From Kineosporia aurantiaca JCM 3230 (GTDB taxonomy: Bacteria > Actinomycetota > Actinomycetes > Actinomycetales > Kineosporiaceae): a DNA stretch of 64,000 bases. The position numbers and the translations under genes were made by a program. Location: NCBI GenBank assembly GCA_000719025.1, contig JODP01000017.1, positions 62,001 to 126,000 of the forward strand. Reading direction: 5' to 3'. Below the pieces are notes generated by a model, which did no database searches, was not told the origin of the DNA, and saw only the letters and a program-made list of their open reading frames with translations. This document shows, piece by piece, positions 41,517 to 48,938 of this stretch. Within the stretch, counting starts at the first letter, position 1, and every line of letters starts with the position of its first letter.

Positions 41517-42511
41517 CAGTGGATCTCCTTCAGAGGGGCGGGGTTGGCTCGGAAACGTTCCCGATAGGCCTCGGGGGAGACTCCGAGATGGCGTTGGAAG
41601 GCCCGGCGCATCGCCTCGGCCGCACCGAATCCGCACCGGCGGGCCACCACCGCGACGGTCAGCGGCTGCTGCTCCAGGAGCCGCCGGGCCGCCTCGACCC
41701 TGACCCGGACGACGTAACCGGCTGGCGGCTCGCCCAGTTCCTGGGTGAACGTGCGCTGCAGGTGTCGGACGCTCATCGCCGCGCGCTCGGCCAGGGCCGG
41801 CAGCCTCAGGTCGGCGCCCGGCTCGGAGTGGATGTGCCGCACCAGGTCCCGCAGCGCGGTCCGCTCCGGCGGGTCGTTCCACACCTCGGCCGCGAACTGG
41901 GACTGGCCGCCGGTCCGGCGCAGGAACAGCACCAGGTGCCGGGCCACGGCCTGGGCGGCCGCGACCCCCAGATCGGCCTCCACCAGGGCCAGCGCCAGAT
42001 CGATCCCGGCACTGACCCCGGCCGACGTCCAGATCGGGCCGTCCTGGATGAACAGCGGCTCCGGATCCACCCGCACCGCCGGGTACTCGCGGGCCAGCTG
42101 ACCGGCCCGGGACCAGTGCGTGGTGGCCCGGCGGCCGTCCAGCAGACCGGCCCCGGCCAGCACGAAGGCCCCCGAGCAGACCGAGCAGGTGCGCCGGGCC
42201 CGGGCCGATTCCGTGCGCAGCCAGGTCAGCAACCGCGCGTCGTGCCGGGCGATCTGGGCCCCGTCCCCGCCCACCACCAGGATCGTGTCCAACGGATCGG
42301 ACGGCAGCGGCTGCCCGGCCTCGAACACCAGCCCGCTGGTCGAGGTCATCCGGCCCGGCACCGAGGACACCACCACCGGCGCGTACGCCGCCGGCCGGCC
42401 CTGGCTCTGCTCGAACCGGTTGGCCCCGGCCAGAACCTCGAACGGGCCGGTGAGATCCAGCGGCTGCAGGCCGTCGTAGACGACGACGGCGACCGGGCGG
42501 GGCGGGGGCAT
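41516..42511 (-). CDS. GlxA-type regulator: DJ-1/PfpI domain plus AraC DNA-binding domain
   Basis: 331 residues. The N-terminal DJ-1-like domain (about 5-185) retains Cys in CSVCSGAFVLAGAGLLDG and the TTHW motif. The C-terminal AraC domain has LRLPALAERAAMSVRHLQRT and LTVAVVARRCGFGAAEAMRR followed by FQRHLGVSPEAYRERF. Such regulators sense small metabolites through the DJ-1 fold. It shares the DJ-1 fold with its translationally coupled neighbour at 40878 and is likely its local activator. It lies 54 bases downstream of the SnoaL-like gene. Confidence 0.92.
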   Translation of the reverse strand: MPPPRPVAVVVYDGLQPLDLTGPFEVLAGANRFEQSQGRPAAYAPVVVSSVPGRMTSTSGLVFEAGQPLPSDPLDTILVVGGDGAQIARHDARLLTWLRTESARARRTCSVCSGAFVLAGAGLLDGRRATTHWSRAGQLAREYPAVRVDPEPLFIQDGPIWTSAGVSAGIDLALALVEADLGVAAAQAVARHLVLFLRRTGGQSQFAAEVWNDPPERTALRDLVRHIHSEPGADLRLPALAERAAMSVRHLQRTFTQELGEPPAGYVVRVRVEAARRLLEQQPLTVAVVARRCGFGAAEAMRRAFQRHLGVSPEAYRERFRANPAPLKEIH

Positions 42512-42565
42512 GGGCCCAGTTCACGGCACTCGGGGACGGTGGCGCAAGGACAGGTATCCCTCTCT

Positions 42566-42955
42566 TTACGCCAGCTGCCGCCCGATGGCCTGAGCGTCCA
42601 GCAGGTACCACATCTGCTCGAACCGCCCGTCCCGGAAGTGGTAGAAGGCGTACTCGGTGAAGGTGACGCTCTTCCCGCTGGGGGTAAGTCCCAGCCACTC
42701 CTTGACCGGGGTACCGGTGTCGGTCAGCCGGGCCGCCACCCGATTGCCCTCAACCACCAGATCGTCAAGCCGCCAGACGAAGTCCGCCACCGCGTCCATA
42801 TGCCCCTGCATGGTGGCGACGTAGTCGTCCCGGGAAACCGGTTCGCCGTTGAAGAACAAGGTCTCGTGGGCGAACTCGGCCATCCGGTGGAACTCCCGGG
42901 CGTTGATCGCCTCGATGTAGTCGAGGTAGAGCTTACGAAGATCGTTCTCGGACAT
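42566..42955 (-). CDS. SnoaL/ketosteroid-isomerase-like (NTF2-fold) protein
   Basis: 129 residues beginning MSENDLRKLYLDYIEAINAR. An NTF2-like fold is supported by the N-terminal helices, DDLVVEGNRVAARLTDTGT and FTEYAFYHFRDGRFEQMWYL, as in SnoaL-type proteins. Members isomerise, cyclise or merely bind small molecules; no function can be assigned. ATG 42955 is seven bases after the stop of the HSL-type esterase, indicating an operon. Confidence 0.87.
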   Translation of the reverse strand: MSENDLRKLYLDYIEAINAREFHRMAEFAHETLFFNGEPVSRDDYVATMQGHMDAVADFVWRLDDLVVEGNRVAARLTDTGTPVKEWLGLTPSGKSVTFTEYAFYHFRDGRFEQMWYLLDAQAIGRQLA

Positions 42956-42962
42956 GGTCTCC

Positions 42963-43868
42963 CTACAGAGATTTGAGGACGGAGATCCGGCGGGCGAACA
43001 CATCGGCGAAAGTGCTGGACCGGGGCGCGTAGTGGTCCCAGCCGTGCATCATCCCGGGCAGCACGTGCAGCTCGGCGTTGATCCCGGCGGCCCACAGTCC
43101 CTGGGCGTACCGGGTGGTCTCGTCGCGGAAGAGATCGAGATCGCCGACCTCCAGATAGGCCGGGGGCAGGCCGGTGAAGTCGGTCAGCCGGCCCGGGGCG
43201 AGGGTCGCGGGCGCCTCGCCCGGCCCGAGCAGCAGTTCCCAGCACACGCGCAGGGTTTCGGCCAGGCCGCCGTCCCAGGGCTCGGTGTGGGGGAGGGCCG
43301 TGGTGCTGCGGTCGTCGAGCATCGGGTAGATCAGGATCTGCCGGGCCAGGGCCCGGCCGGCGTCCCGGGCCCGCACGGCCGTCGCCGCGGCCAGGCCACC
43401 GCCCGCGCTCTCACCCATCACCGCGATCCGGTCCGGGTCCACCCCCAACTCGTCCGCGTGCTCGATCAGCCAGGTCAGCCCGGCGAACACGTCGTCGTGG
43501 GGAACGCCCTCGTCGGGCAGCAGGCGGTAGGCGACCGAGAGGGCGGGCACCCCGGAAGCGGCCACGTGCTGGATCAGGAAAGGGGAAAGGAGTTCGACCG
43601 AACCGGCCACCAGGCCCCCGCCGTGGGCGTGGACCACCGCGGCTTTCGAGGATGTTCCGGCCGGGGTGAACCAGTGCAGGTCAACCGGTCGCCCGTCTTC
43701 GGAGGTGGTGGTGAACACCTGATGCCCGACCTCGGGCCGGGGCAGGTCTGCGGTCAGCACCGGATAGGCGGCGGCAACGCTCGCGCGGAATGCCTTCCAG
43801 TCGCCGGGCGGGGGAGGGGTGGCGCCCGCCAGGGCGGCCGTCACCTCGGGATCGCTGGTCATCGTCAT
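42963..43868 (-). CDS. HSL-family (family IV) esterase, alpha/beta hydrolase_3
   Basis: 301 residues. The oxyanion motif HGGG is in VVHAHGGGLVAGS, the nucleophile Ser in VMGESAGGGLAAATAV, Asp in LEVGDLDLFRDE and His in GMMHGWDHY. This is the complete hormone-sensitive-lipase-type triad for short-chain esters. It is the first gene of a four-gene minus-strand run (esterase, SnoaL, GlxA, DJ-1). It is divergent from a MerR gene, with a MerR-type promoter in the gap. Confidence 0.93.
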   Translation of the reverse strand: MTMTSDPEVTAALAGATPPPPGDWKAFRASVAAAYPVLTADLPRPEVGHQVFTTTSEDGRPVDLHWFTPAGTSSKAAVVHAHGGGLVAGSVELLSPFLIQHVAASGVPALSVAYRLLPDEGVPHDDVFAGLTWLIEHADELGVDPDRIAVMGESAGGGLAAATAVRARDAGRALARQILIYPMLDDRSTTALPHTEPWDGGLAETLRVCWELLLGPGEAPATLAPGRLTDFTGLPPAYLEVGDLDLFRDETTRYAQGLWAAGINAELHVLPGMMHGWDHYAPRSSTFADVFARRISVLKSL

Positions 43869-43908
43869 GATGCGGGCTCTTTCTCGGGGTCCGGAAGCAA
43901 CACCGGAG

Positions 43909-43939
43909 ACGCTATGACCTAGAGTTAGCTCTAGATCAA
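43909..43939 (-). promoter_or_regulatory. MerR-type promoter of the esterase operon
   Basis: On the minus strand TTGATC (43934-43939) and TAGCGT (43909-43914) are 19 bp apart. The near-palindrome CTAGAGTTAGCTCTAG (43919-43934, plus-strand sense) lies in the spacer. The overlong spacer with central dyad is the hallmark of MerR-activated promoters; the divergent MerR gene begins 18 bases beyond. Confidence 0.75.
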
Positions 43940-43956
43940 GCTAGGGAGCCCCCGCC

Positions 43957-44409
43957 ATGGACGACGACCTCACGATCGGTCAGGTCAGCGAGCGCACCGG
44001 ACTCGGCGTGCACGCCCTGCGGTACTACGAGCGCGAGGGCCTGCTGCTCGGCTCGGTCGCCCGCAGCAGCGGCGGGCGGCGCCGGTACTCGGCCTTCGAC
44101 GTGGAATGGCTGTTGCTGTGCAACCGGTTCCGGGCCTGCGGGATGCCGTTGACCGACATCCGGCGGTATGCCGAACTGGTCGCCGCCGGGCCCGGGAACG
44201 AGGCGGAACGGCTCGCCCTGCTGCGCGCCCACGAGGAGCGGGTGCGGGCCGAGGTGGCGCAGATGGCCGAGAATCTCGCGGTGATCGAGGCCAAGGCCCG
44301 GCTCTACGCGGAGCACGTCGAGGCCGGCACGGCGGGAACGCTGTGGACCGGGCAGACGCCTACCTGTCTTGCTCTTGAGGCGTCCGCCGGCCGTCGATCG
44401 CCCAGGTGA
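43957..44409 (+). CDS. MerR-family transcriptional regulator
   Basis: 150 residues. The winged helix-turn-helix TIGQVSERTGLGVHALRYYE is followed by the dimerisation coiled coil (about 80-125). No conserved cysteines of SoxR, CueR or metal-sensing MerR proteins are present; the only Cys residues are in LLCNRFRACG and near the C-terminus. It therefore probably senses an organic ligand. It is divergent from the esterase gene and is the natural activator of that promoter. Its last 50 bases overlap the convergent YihY gene. Confidence 0.9.
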   Translation: MDDDLTIGQVSERTGLGVHALRYYEREGLLLGSVARSSGGRRRYSAFDVEWLLLCNRFRACGMPLTDIRRYAELVAAGPGNEAERLALLRAHEERVRAEVAQMAENLAVIEAKARLYAEHVEAGTAGTLWTGQTPTCLALEASAGRRSPR

Positions 44410-45214
44410 GGGCGTAGCCGACGCAGACCACGGCGTGCAGCACCCACAGCCAGAGCAGCAGTGAGGTGGTCACCCCGACCAGGTCGAGCCCGCCGAACGG
44501 CCGCCCCAGATCCACCGGCAGGGCCAGGAACAGGGTGAAGCCCTGGAGGAAGCCGGAGATGAAGGCGGCGGTGACCACGGCCGCGATCCCGGCCGCCCGC
44601 CAGCTCGGCCGTCCCGGCGCCACCACCCGGAACAGCCAGGCCAGCGGGGCCCAGAGGATCACCCAGACCATGTTCAGCCCGAGGTAGGAGGCCGCGGCGA
44701 TGCCGGCCAGGCCGTTCTCGGTCTCCAGGTTCTCCACGGTCGGGGTGATCACCAGCAGGGCCAGCAGCATCAGCGGGGCCAGGCCGAGCAGCGGCAGGGT
44801 CATCAGCCGGGCCTTGAGCGAGGGCGGGGGATCGGCCCGGTGGTGTTCGGGTACCAGCCGGACCAGGGCCTTGCTCAGCCCCCGCCCGTAGGCCGAGGCC
44901 ATGAACACGGCGAACAGCACGGCCACCGGCGACAGCGACAGCCCGGCGCCGAACAGGCCGCTGACCCACCGGTCGGCCCCCTGCTGATCCGGGATCGCGG
45001 CGGCCAGGTTCGCGCCGTAGCGCACCATCCGGTCGTGCCCGAACAACACCCCGGCCAGGGCGATCGCCACCAGGAGGGTGGGCACCGCGGCCAGCGCCCC
45101 GTAGAGCGTGGCGCCGGCCGAGCGCAGCGCGGTGTCGTTGCCGGTCAGCCCGGCCCGGGTGTCGGTGACGGCCTGGGCCACGGCGGAACGGGCTCGGGAC
45201 GACGCGCTGGACAC
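44360..45214 (-). CDS. YihY/BrkB-family membrane protein
   Basis: 284 residues from GTG 45214. Six hydrophobic segments and the family pattern (GATLYGALAAVPTLLVAIAL early, YLGLNMVWVILWAPLAWLF in the middle, VGVTTSLLLWLWVLHAVVCV late) mark the YihY superfamily. It was once annotated as ribonuclease BN and is now of unknown function. A longer reading frame would begin inside the repeat array upstream and is rejected. The 3' end overlaps the MerR gene by 50 bases, an unusually long convergent overlap. Confidence 0.87.
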   Translation of the reverse strand: MSSASSRARSAVAQAVTDTRAGLTGNDTALRSAGATLYGALAAVPTLLVAIALAGVLFGHDRMVRYGANLAAAIPDQQGADRWVSGLFGAGLSLSPVAVLFAVFMASAYGRGLSKALVRLVPEHHRADPPPSLKARLMTLPLLGLAPLMLLALLVITPTVENLETENGLAGIAAASYLGLNMVWVILWAPLAWLFRVVAPGRPSWRAAGIAAVVTAAFISGFLQGFTLFLALPVDLGRPFGGLDLVGVTTSLLLWLWVLHAVVCVGYALTWAIDGRRTPQEQDR

Positions 45215-45261
45215 CCGGACAGCATCACCTACCGAGCCCGGTTCGGCAGGTCGGCCGGGAA

Positions 45262-45322
45262 AAACTCCATGATCACGGGAAGAAACTCCATGATCACGAG
45301 GGAGGAACTCCATGATCACGGG
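45262..45322. repeat. Three reverse copies of the GTGATCATGGA repeat
   Basis: Copies at 45262-45279, 45282-45300 and 45305-45322 all have the same orientation (AACTCCATGATCACGGG on the plus strand), unlike the inverted arrays elsewhere. They lie 48 bases upstream of the YihY start and so could influence its promoter. Confidence 0.85.
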
Positions 45323-45711
45323 AGGAGGGGTGGGAACAGCGGTGCGCGCCCGGCCCCGAGGAGGCTCCCGGAGGGGCCACGAACCGGGCGCGCACCTTGC
45401 ACCACGACCGCGACGGAGGGATGTCTGCGGTACGCGGTGCCTTCCGGCCGCACCGCCTCAGGTGGGAAGCGGGCACGGCGGGTCCGCCGGGTGTGCCTCG
45501 CGATCCCTGCCTGCCCCAATCAGGCACCCCGTTCAAAGGGATCGTGAGGACTCACCCTGCCGCTCCTCCAGTTGACCTTGTCCGCGGCCGTACGCCAATC
45601 CGCGGGAAGTGGACAGCTCGGTTGTCCCTGAGAGCCGTTGCGTGGCCGTCCGCCGACCGTGGGTCATCGGCGCAGGTGGGGGCGGGCGGCTGAGGGCGCC
45701 CGAAAAAAGTT

Positions 45712-45741
45712 CGGAGGGAACGGCAACCTTTCGACCCTCCG
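45712..45741 (+). promoter_or_regulatory. Hairpin in the pectate lyase upstream region
   Basis: CGGAGGG (45712-45718) pairs with CCCTCCG (45735-45741) around a 16-base loop containing GGCAACCTTT. The same stretch plus GGACTTATCGG downstream might instead be a promoter for an alternative sigma factor; I cannot decide between the two. Confidence 0.4.
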
Positions 45742-45790
45742 GACGGACTTATCGGCGTCAGAAGCGCGGGGCGCCGGTGCGCGATCCAGA

Positions 45791-45873
45791 ACCGTTCAGG
45801 GCGGTCCTGGAGGGCGCTCGGATCTGTTCAGGGCAGAACCGAGCGCCGGGTGTGGGCCTGTTCAGGGCAGGCC
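45791..45873 (+). promoter_or_regulatory. Three consecutive hairpins with identical TTCAGGG loops
   Basis: GTTCAGGGC occurs at 45794, 45826 and 45860, 32 and 34 bases apart. Each time TTCAGGG is closed by a different stem: ACCG/CGGT; CTG/CAG continued outward by GGCGCTCGG/CCGAGCGCC; and GGCCTG/CAGGCC. The stems vary while keeping base pairing and the loop stays constant. That argues for a repeated RNA element in the 5' leader of the pectate lyase gene, 60 bases before its ATG. Confidence 0.6.
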
Positions 45874-45932
45874 TCACCGTCCACCGGCCCCGCGTCTGTC
45901 GATGACTTGTGTCCCCGGAAAGGGAACCCCCC

Positions 45933-46790
45933 ATGAAGAGCCCCACCAGAGGACGTTTGCGACGCACCTTCAGCACCCGGCGCCGGGTCTGGACCGGTGT
46001 GATTGCGGCGGTCGTCCTGGCCGCCGCCGCGGGCACCGTGGCCACGGCCGCGACCAGCACGAGTTCCACCACGGCAGCGAAGGTTTCGGCGCCGACCGGG
46101 CCGACCGCGCTGAGCCTGACCTTCCCCACCGCGACCGGGACCACCAACCTGACCGCGACCAAGGCGGTGAGCGGCACCTACGACGGTGGCCTGAAGCGCT
46201 TCCAGGGCTGGGGCGGCAGCCAGGACGAGGACCAGGACCCGCTGTTCGACGTGGCCAACGGTGGCACGCTGAAGAACGTGATCATCGGCAACAAGGCCGG
46301 TGACGGCGTGCACTGCGAGGGCACCTGCACCCTGCAGAACGTCTGGTGGGAGGACGTCGGGGAGGACGCCGCCACGCAGAAGGGCAAGATCTCCGGCCAG
46401 GTCATGACGATCGACGGCGGCGGCGCGAAGAAGGCCGACGACAAGGTCTTCCAGCAGAACGGCCCGGGCAAGATGGTGATCCAGAACTTCGTGGTGCAGG
46501 ACTTCGGCAAGCTGTACCGCTCCTGCGGCAACTGCTCGTCGCAGTACCAGCGCTCGGTCGAGGTGTCCAACATCCTGGTGGCCGCGCCGGGCAAGTCGCT
46601 GGCCGGGATCAACACCAACTACAAGGACACCGCGACCTTCAAGTGGGTCCGGCTGTACGACTCGAGCAAGAAGATCTCGATCTGCGACAAGTACACCGGC
46701 AACAACACCGGTAAGGAGCCGACCAAGACCGGCTCCGGCGCCGACGGCACCTACTGCAAGTACTCGTCCTCGGACATTACCTATAAGTAG
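45933..46790 (+). CDS. Secreted pectate lyase, PL3 family
   Basis: 285 residues. A long twin-arginine-like or Sec signal with basic N-terminus (RRTFSTRRRVWTGV) and hydrophobic core ends near residue 40. The PL3 core is clear: DPLFDVANGGTLKNVIIG, DGVHCEGTCTLQNVWWEDVG, GKLYRSCGNCSSQYQRSVEV and SLAGINTNYKDTATF. The enzyme cleaves de-esterified pectin by beta-elimination with calcium outside the cell. It starts at ATG 45933 after a long structured leader. A 14-bp GC hairpin just past the stop serves as terminator. The last 14 bases overlap the convergent WYL gene. Confidence 0.95.
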   Translation: MKSPTRGRLRRTFSTRRRVWTGVIAAVVLAAAAGTVATAATSTSSTTAAKVSAPTGPTALSLTFPTATGTTNLTATKAVSGTYDGGLKRFQGWGGSQDEDQDPLFDVANGGTLKNVIIGNKAGDGVHCEGTCTLQNVWWEDVGEDAATQKGKISGQVMTIDGGGAKKADDKVFQQNGPGKMVIQNFVVQDFGKLYRSCGNCSSQYQRSVEVSNILVAAPGKSLAGINTNYKDTATFKWVRLYDSSKKISICDKYTGNNTGKEPTKTGSGADGTYCKYSSSDITYK

Positions 46791-47766
46791 GTGGCTCCTC
46801 AGCCGGCCCCGCCCCGGACGGGGCGGGGCCGGCGGCGAGCAGTCGGCGCCCGAGAACCTCGGCCCGAGAGGCCAGTTCGGGTGGACCGAGCACGGTGAAG
46901 TCGTGCCCCAGCAGCAGGACATGGGCCAGCACGAAGTCGGGATTGTCGGCCCCGCTCAGCACCTCGCAGCAGGCGTCGTCCCGATCGCGGACCATCGCCG
47001 CCGAGGCCGGGATCTGCGCCCGTACGGTCGCGGCCGGGGCCCGGACCAGGAACCGGCCCTGATGCCGATAGGCCCGGCTGGTCACCGACTCCTGGACGTA
47101 GGCCGCCGCATCCGGGGCCGGACGCGGCCGGAACCGCCAGGTGCGGGCCGAGACCTCGCTCATCCGGTCGACCCGGAAGCTGCGCCAGTCGTCCCGGTCC
47201 AGGTCGAAGGCGAACAGGTACCAGCGCCGGTCCGAGGCCACCAGCCGGTACGGCTCCACCCGCCGGCGGGTCAAAGCCGAACCCGGGTAGTCGAATCCGG
47301 CCTCGACCGCGTCCCGGCAGGCCCGCGCCAGCGTCATCAGTACTTCTCCGTCGACCGGACCGTGACCGCCGCCGAAGCTCTCCACCGCGCCCGACAGCGT
47401 CCTCACTTCTTCCCGAAGGCGGACCGGCAACACCTGATCGAGCTTGCTCAGGGCCCGCAGGGCCGCCCCCGAACCCGACGCCGGGACCAGCAGGGCCACC
47501 GCGGTGGCGATCGCCTCCTCGTCGTCGAACAGCAGCGGTGGCAGTTCCTGGCCCGGTCCCAGCCGATACCCGCCGCCGACGCCCAGAGCGGCCTGCACCG
47601 GATAACCCAGGGCGCGGAGCCGGTCCACATCGCGGCGCACGGTCCGCGGTGTGATGCCCAGGCGCTCGGCCAGCTCCGGCCCGGTCCAGGACGGCCGCTG
47701 CTGGAGCAGGCCCAACAGCGTGAGGACGCGTTCCGTCGTCCCTAATTCACCCTCGCCCGTACCCAT
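46777..47766 (-). CDS. WYL-domain regulator with DeoR-type helix-turn-helix
   Basis: 329 residues from ATG 47766. The N-terminal HTH_11 (ERVLTLLGLLQQRPSWTGPE, RLGITPRTVRRDVDRLRALG) is followed by a WYL domain (about 145-225; RRWYLFAFDLDRDDWRSFRV) and a WCX-like C-terminal domain. WYL domains bind nucleic acid or small ligands and control stress genes. It is divergent from the DinB/VOC pair and is their likely regulator. Its 3' coding end contains the palindrome that acts as terminator for the opposite pectate lyase gene. Confidence 0.92.
   Translation of the reverse strand: MGTGEGELGTTERVLTLLGLLQQRPSWTGPELAERLGITPRTVRRDVDRLRALGYPVQAALGVGGGYRLGPGQELPPLLFDDEEAIATAVALLVPASGSGAALRALSKLDQVLPVRLREEVRTLSGAVESFGGGHGPVDGEVLMTLARACRDAVEAGFDYPGSALTRRRVEPYRLVASDRRWYLFAFDLDRDDWRSFRVDRMSEVSARTWRFRPRPAPDAAAYVQESVTSRAYRHQGRFLVRAPAATVRAQIPASAAMVRDRDDACCEVLSGADNPDFVLAHVLLLGHDFTVLGPPELASRAEVLGRRLLAAGPAPSGAGPAEEPPTYR
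46802..46833 (+). terminator. 14-bp perfect hairpin behind pectate lyase, inside the WYL coding end
   Basis: GCCGGCCCCGCCCC (46802-46815) pairs perfectly with GGGGCGGGGCCGGC (46820-46833) around GGAC. It lies 11 bases beyond the pectate lyase stop but is read through as codons for the Ala/Gly/Pro-rich C-terminus of the WYL protein. No U tract follows. Confidence 0.75.
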
Positions 47767-47830
47767 GTCACCCCATGATGCCCTGAATCGCGGACCGATC
47801 CTGTCCGCCTTCACTGTCAGGGTAGGGGGC

Positions 47831-48418
47831 ATGGACACCGAACCCGTCGACTGGAACCGCACCCTGCGCGAGCAGTGGGAGTGGCACTGGAACCAGCAGG
47901 TGCGCCCGCGACTGCAGGGACTGACCGATGACGAGTACTTCTGGGTACCGACCGGCAGAGATGACGTCTGGACAGTGCGTCCCCGGGGTACCTCACCACT
48001 CCCTCAGGAGTTCGGGGTGGGCGACCACGTCATCGACTACCTCTATCCCGAACCGGCGCCGGCACCCTTCACCACGATCGCCTGGCGGCTGGGGCACGTC
48101 ATCGTCGGTGTCCTCGCCATGCGCAACGCCTCGTACTTCGGAGCTCCCGACGCCGCGTACCACACCTGGGAGTACGCGGGCGGGGCAAAGACCGCGATGG
48201 AGCAGTTCGAGACGCACCTCGAGGTCTGGACGAACGGGGTGCGCTCGCTGAGCCCGGAGCAACTGGCGGTGCCGGTGGGGGACAAGGAGCCCTTCCCCGA
48301 CCTGCCGATGGCCTATCTGGTGCTCCACATTCAGCGGGAACTGATTCATCATCTGTCCGAGATCTGCCTGCTGCGGGATCTCTACCTGCACAGCAACGGG
48401 AAGGACACGGCCCGATGA
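47831..48418 (+). CDS. DinB-superfamily four-helix protein
   Basis: 195 residues. The segments LREQWEWHWNQQVRPRLQGL, TIAWRLGHVIVGVLAMRNAS and LVLHIQRELIHHLSEICLLR fit the DinB_2 four-helix bundle. Three well-spaced histidines can form the metal site used by mycothiol/bacillithiol-dependent transferases. A thiol-transferase or detoxification role is possible, not shown. ATG 47831 follows AGGGTAGGGG. It is divergent from the WYL regulator (64 bp) and overlaps the VOC gene by four bases. Confidence 0.87.
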   Translation: MDTEPVDWNRTLREQWEWHWNQQVRPRLQGLTDDEYFWVPTGRDDVWTVRPRGTSPLPQEFGVGDHVIDYLYPEPAPAPFTTIAWRLGHVIVGVLAMRNASYFGAPDAAYHTWEYAGGAKTAMEQFETHLEVWTNGVRSLSPEQLAVPVGDKEPFPDLPMAYLVLHIQRELIHHLSEICLLRDLYLHSNGKDTAR

Positions 48419-48876
48419 GCCGCCGGTTCCAGGTCACCTTCGACGCCGCCGACCCAGCCTTGGTCTCGGTCTTCTGGCGGGACGTGCTCGGCTACCGGAT
48501 CCCCGGCCCACCTGGGGTGGAGCTGCCGGAGGGGGCGGATCCGCTGGCGGCCTGGGACGAGTTCCTGGCCGGCCTCGGGGTGCCGAAGGAGCACCGCAAC
48601 ACCCGCTCGGCGCTGGAGGATCCGGAAGGCCGAGGGCCGCGGATCTTTTTCCAGCAGGTGCCCGAGGGCAAGACGGTGAAGAACCGGCTGCATCTGGATG
48701 TGCGGGTGGCGCCCGACCTGCGGGGCGACGAGCGGATGACGGCGCTGGAGGCGGAGTGCGAACGGCTGGTCGCGCTCGGCGCCCGCCGGCTGTATCGCGA
48801 AGAACCCTCTCCGCCGATGAGTTTTGGGCACATCACGATGGCCGATCCGGAAGGCAACGAGTTCTGCCTGGATTGA
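48415..48876 (+). CDS. VOC-fold (glyoxalase-like) protein
   Basis: 153 residues; ATG overlaps the DinB stop (ATGA). A paired beta-alpha-beta-beta-beta fold is indicated by FQVTFDAADPALVSVFWRDV, HLDVRVAPDLRGDE and FGHITMADPEGNEFCLD, as in Glyoxalase_6-type proteins. These bind metals and open or rearrange small electrophiles, or give resistance to reactive drugs. Coupling to DinB suggests both serve the same detoxification step under WYL control. Confidence 0.9.
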   Translation: MSRRFQVTFDAADPALVSVFWRDVLGYRIPGPPGVELPEGADPLAAWDEFLAGLGVPKEHRNTRSALEDPEGRGPRIFFQQVPEGKTVKNRLHLDVRVAPDLRGDERMTALEAECERLVALGARRLYREEPSPPMSFGHITMADPEGNEFCLD

Positions 48877-48938
48877 GTTTGGATTAAGTTGGTCGGCCGG
48901 ACGGGCACTGAGGGACGCGACCGGCCAGGATGAGCCCC

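Larger units (their letters stand above)
45215..45932. other. 718-bp gene-free region before the pectate lyase gene
   Basis: No frame here has credible protein content. Positions 45262-45322 hold three repeat copies. Between 45325 and 45690 I see nothing recognisable. Between 45700 and 45932 lies a structured leader: a 7-bp-arm hairpin (45712-45741) and three hairpins with identical loops (45791-45873), described separately. The run of A at 45703-45708 is rare in this GC-rich context. Confidence 0.6.

Noticed and set aside
43957..44409. The MerR gene as the SoxR that would act on the 13.2-kb box
   Set aside because: It lacks the four-cysteine iron-sulphur cluster motif of SoxR and has its own divergent operator.
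45325..45690. Several short overlapping frames in the gene-free region
   Set aside because: None has a ribosome site, sensible codon use or any recognisable motif.
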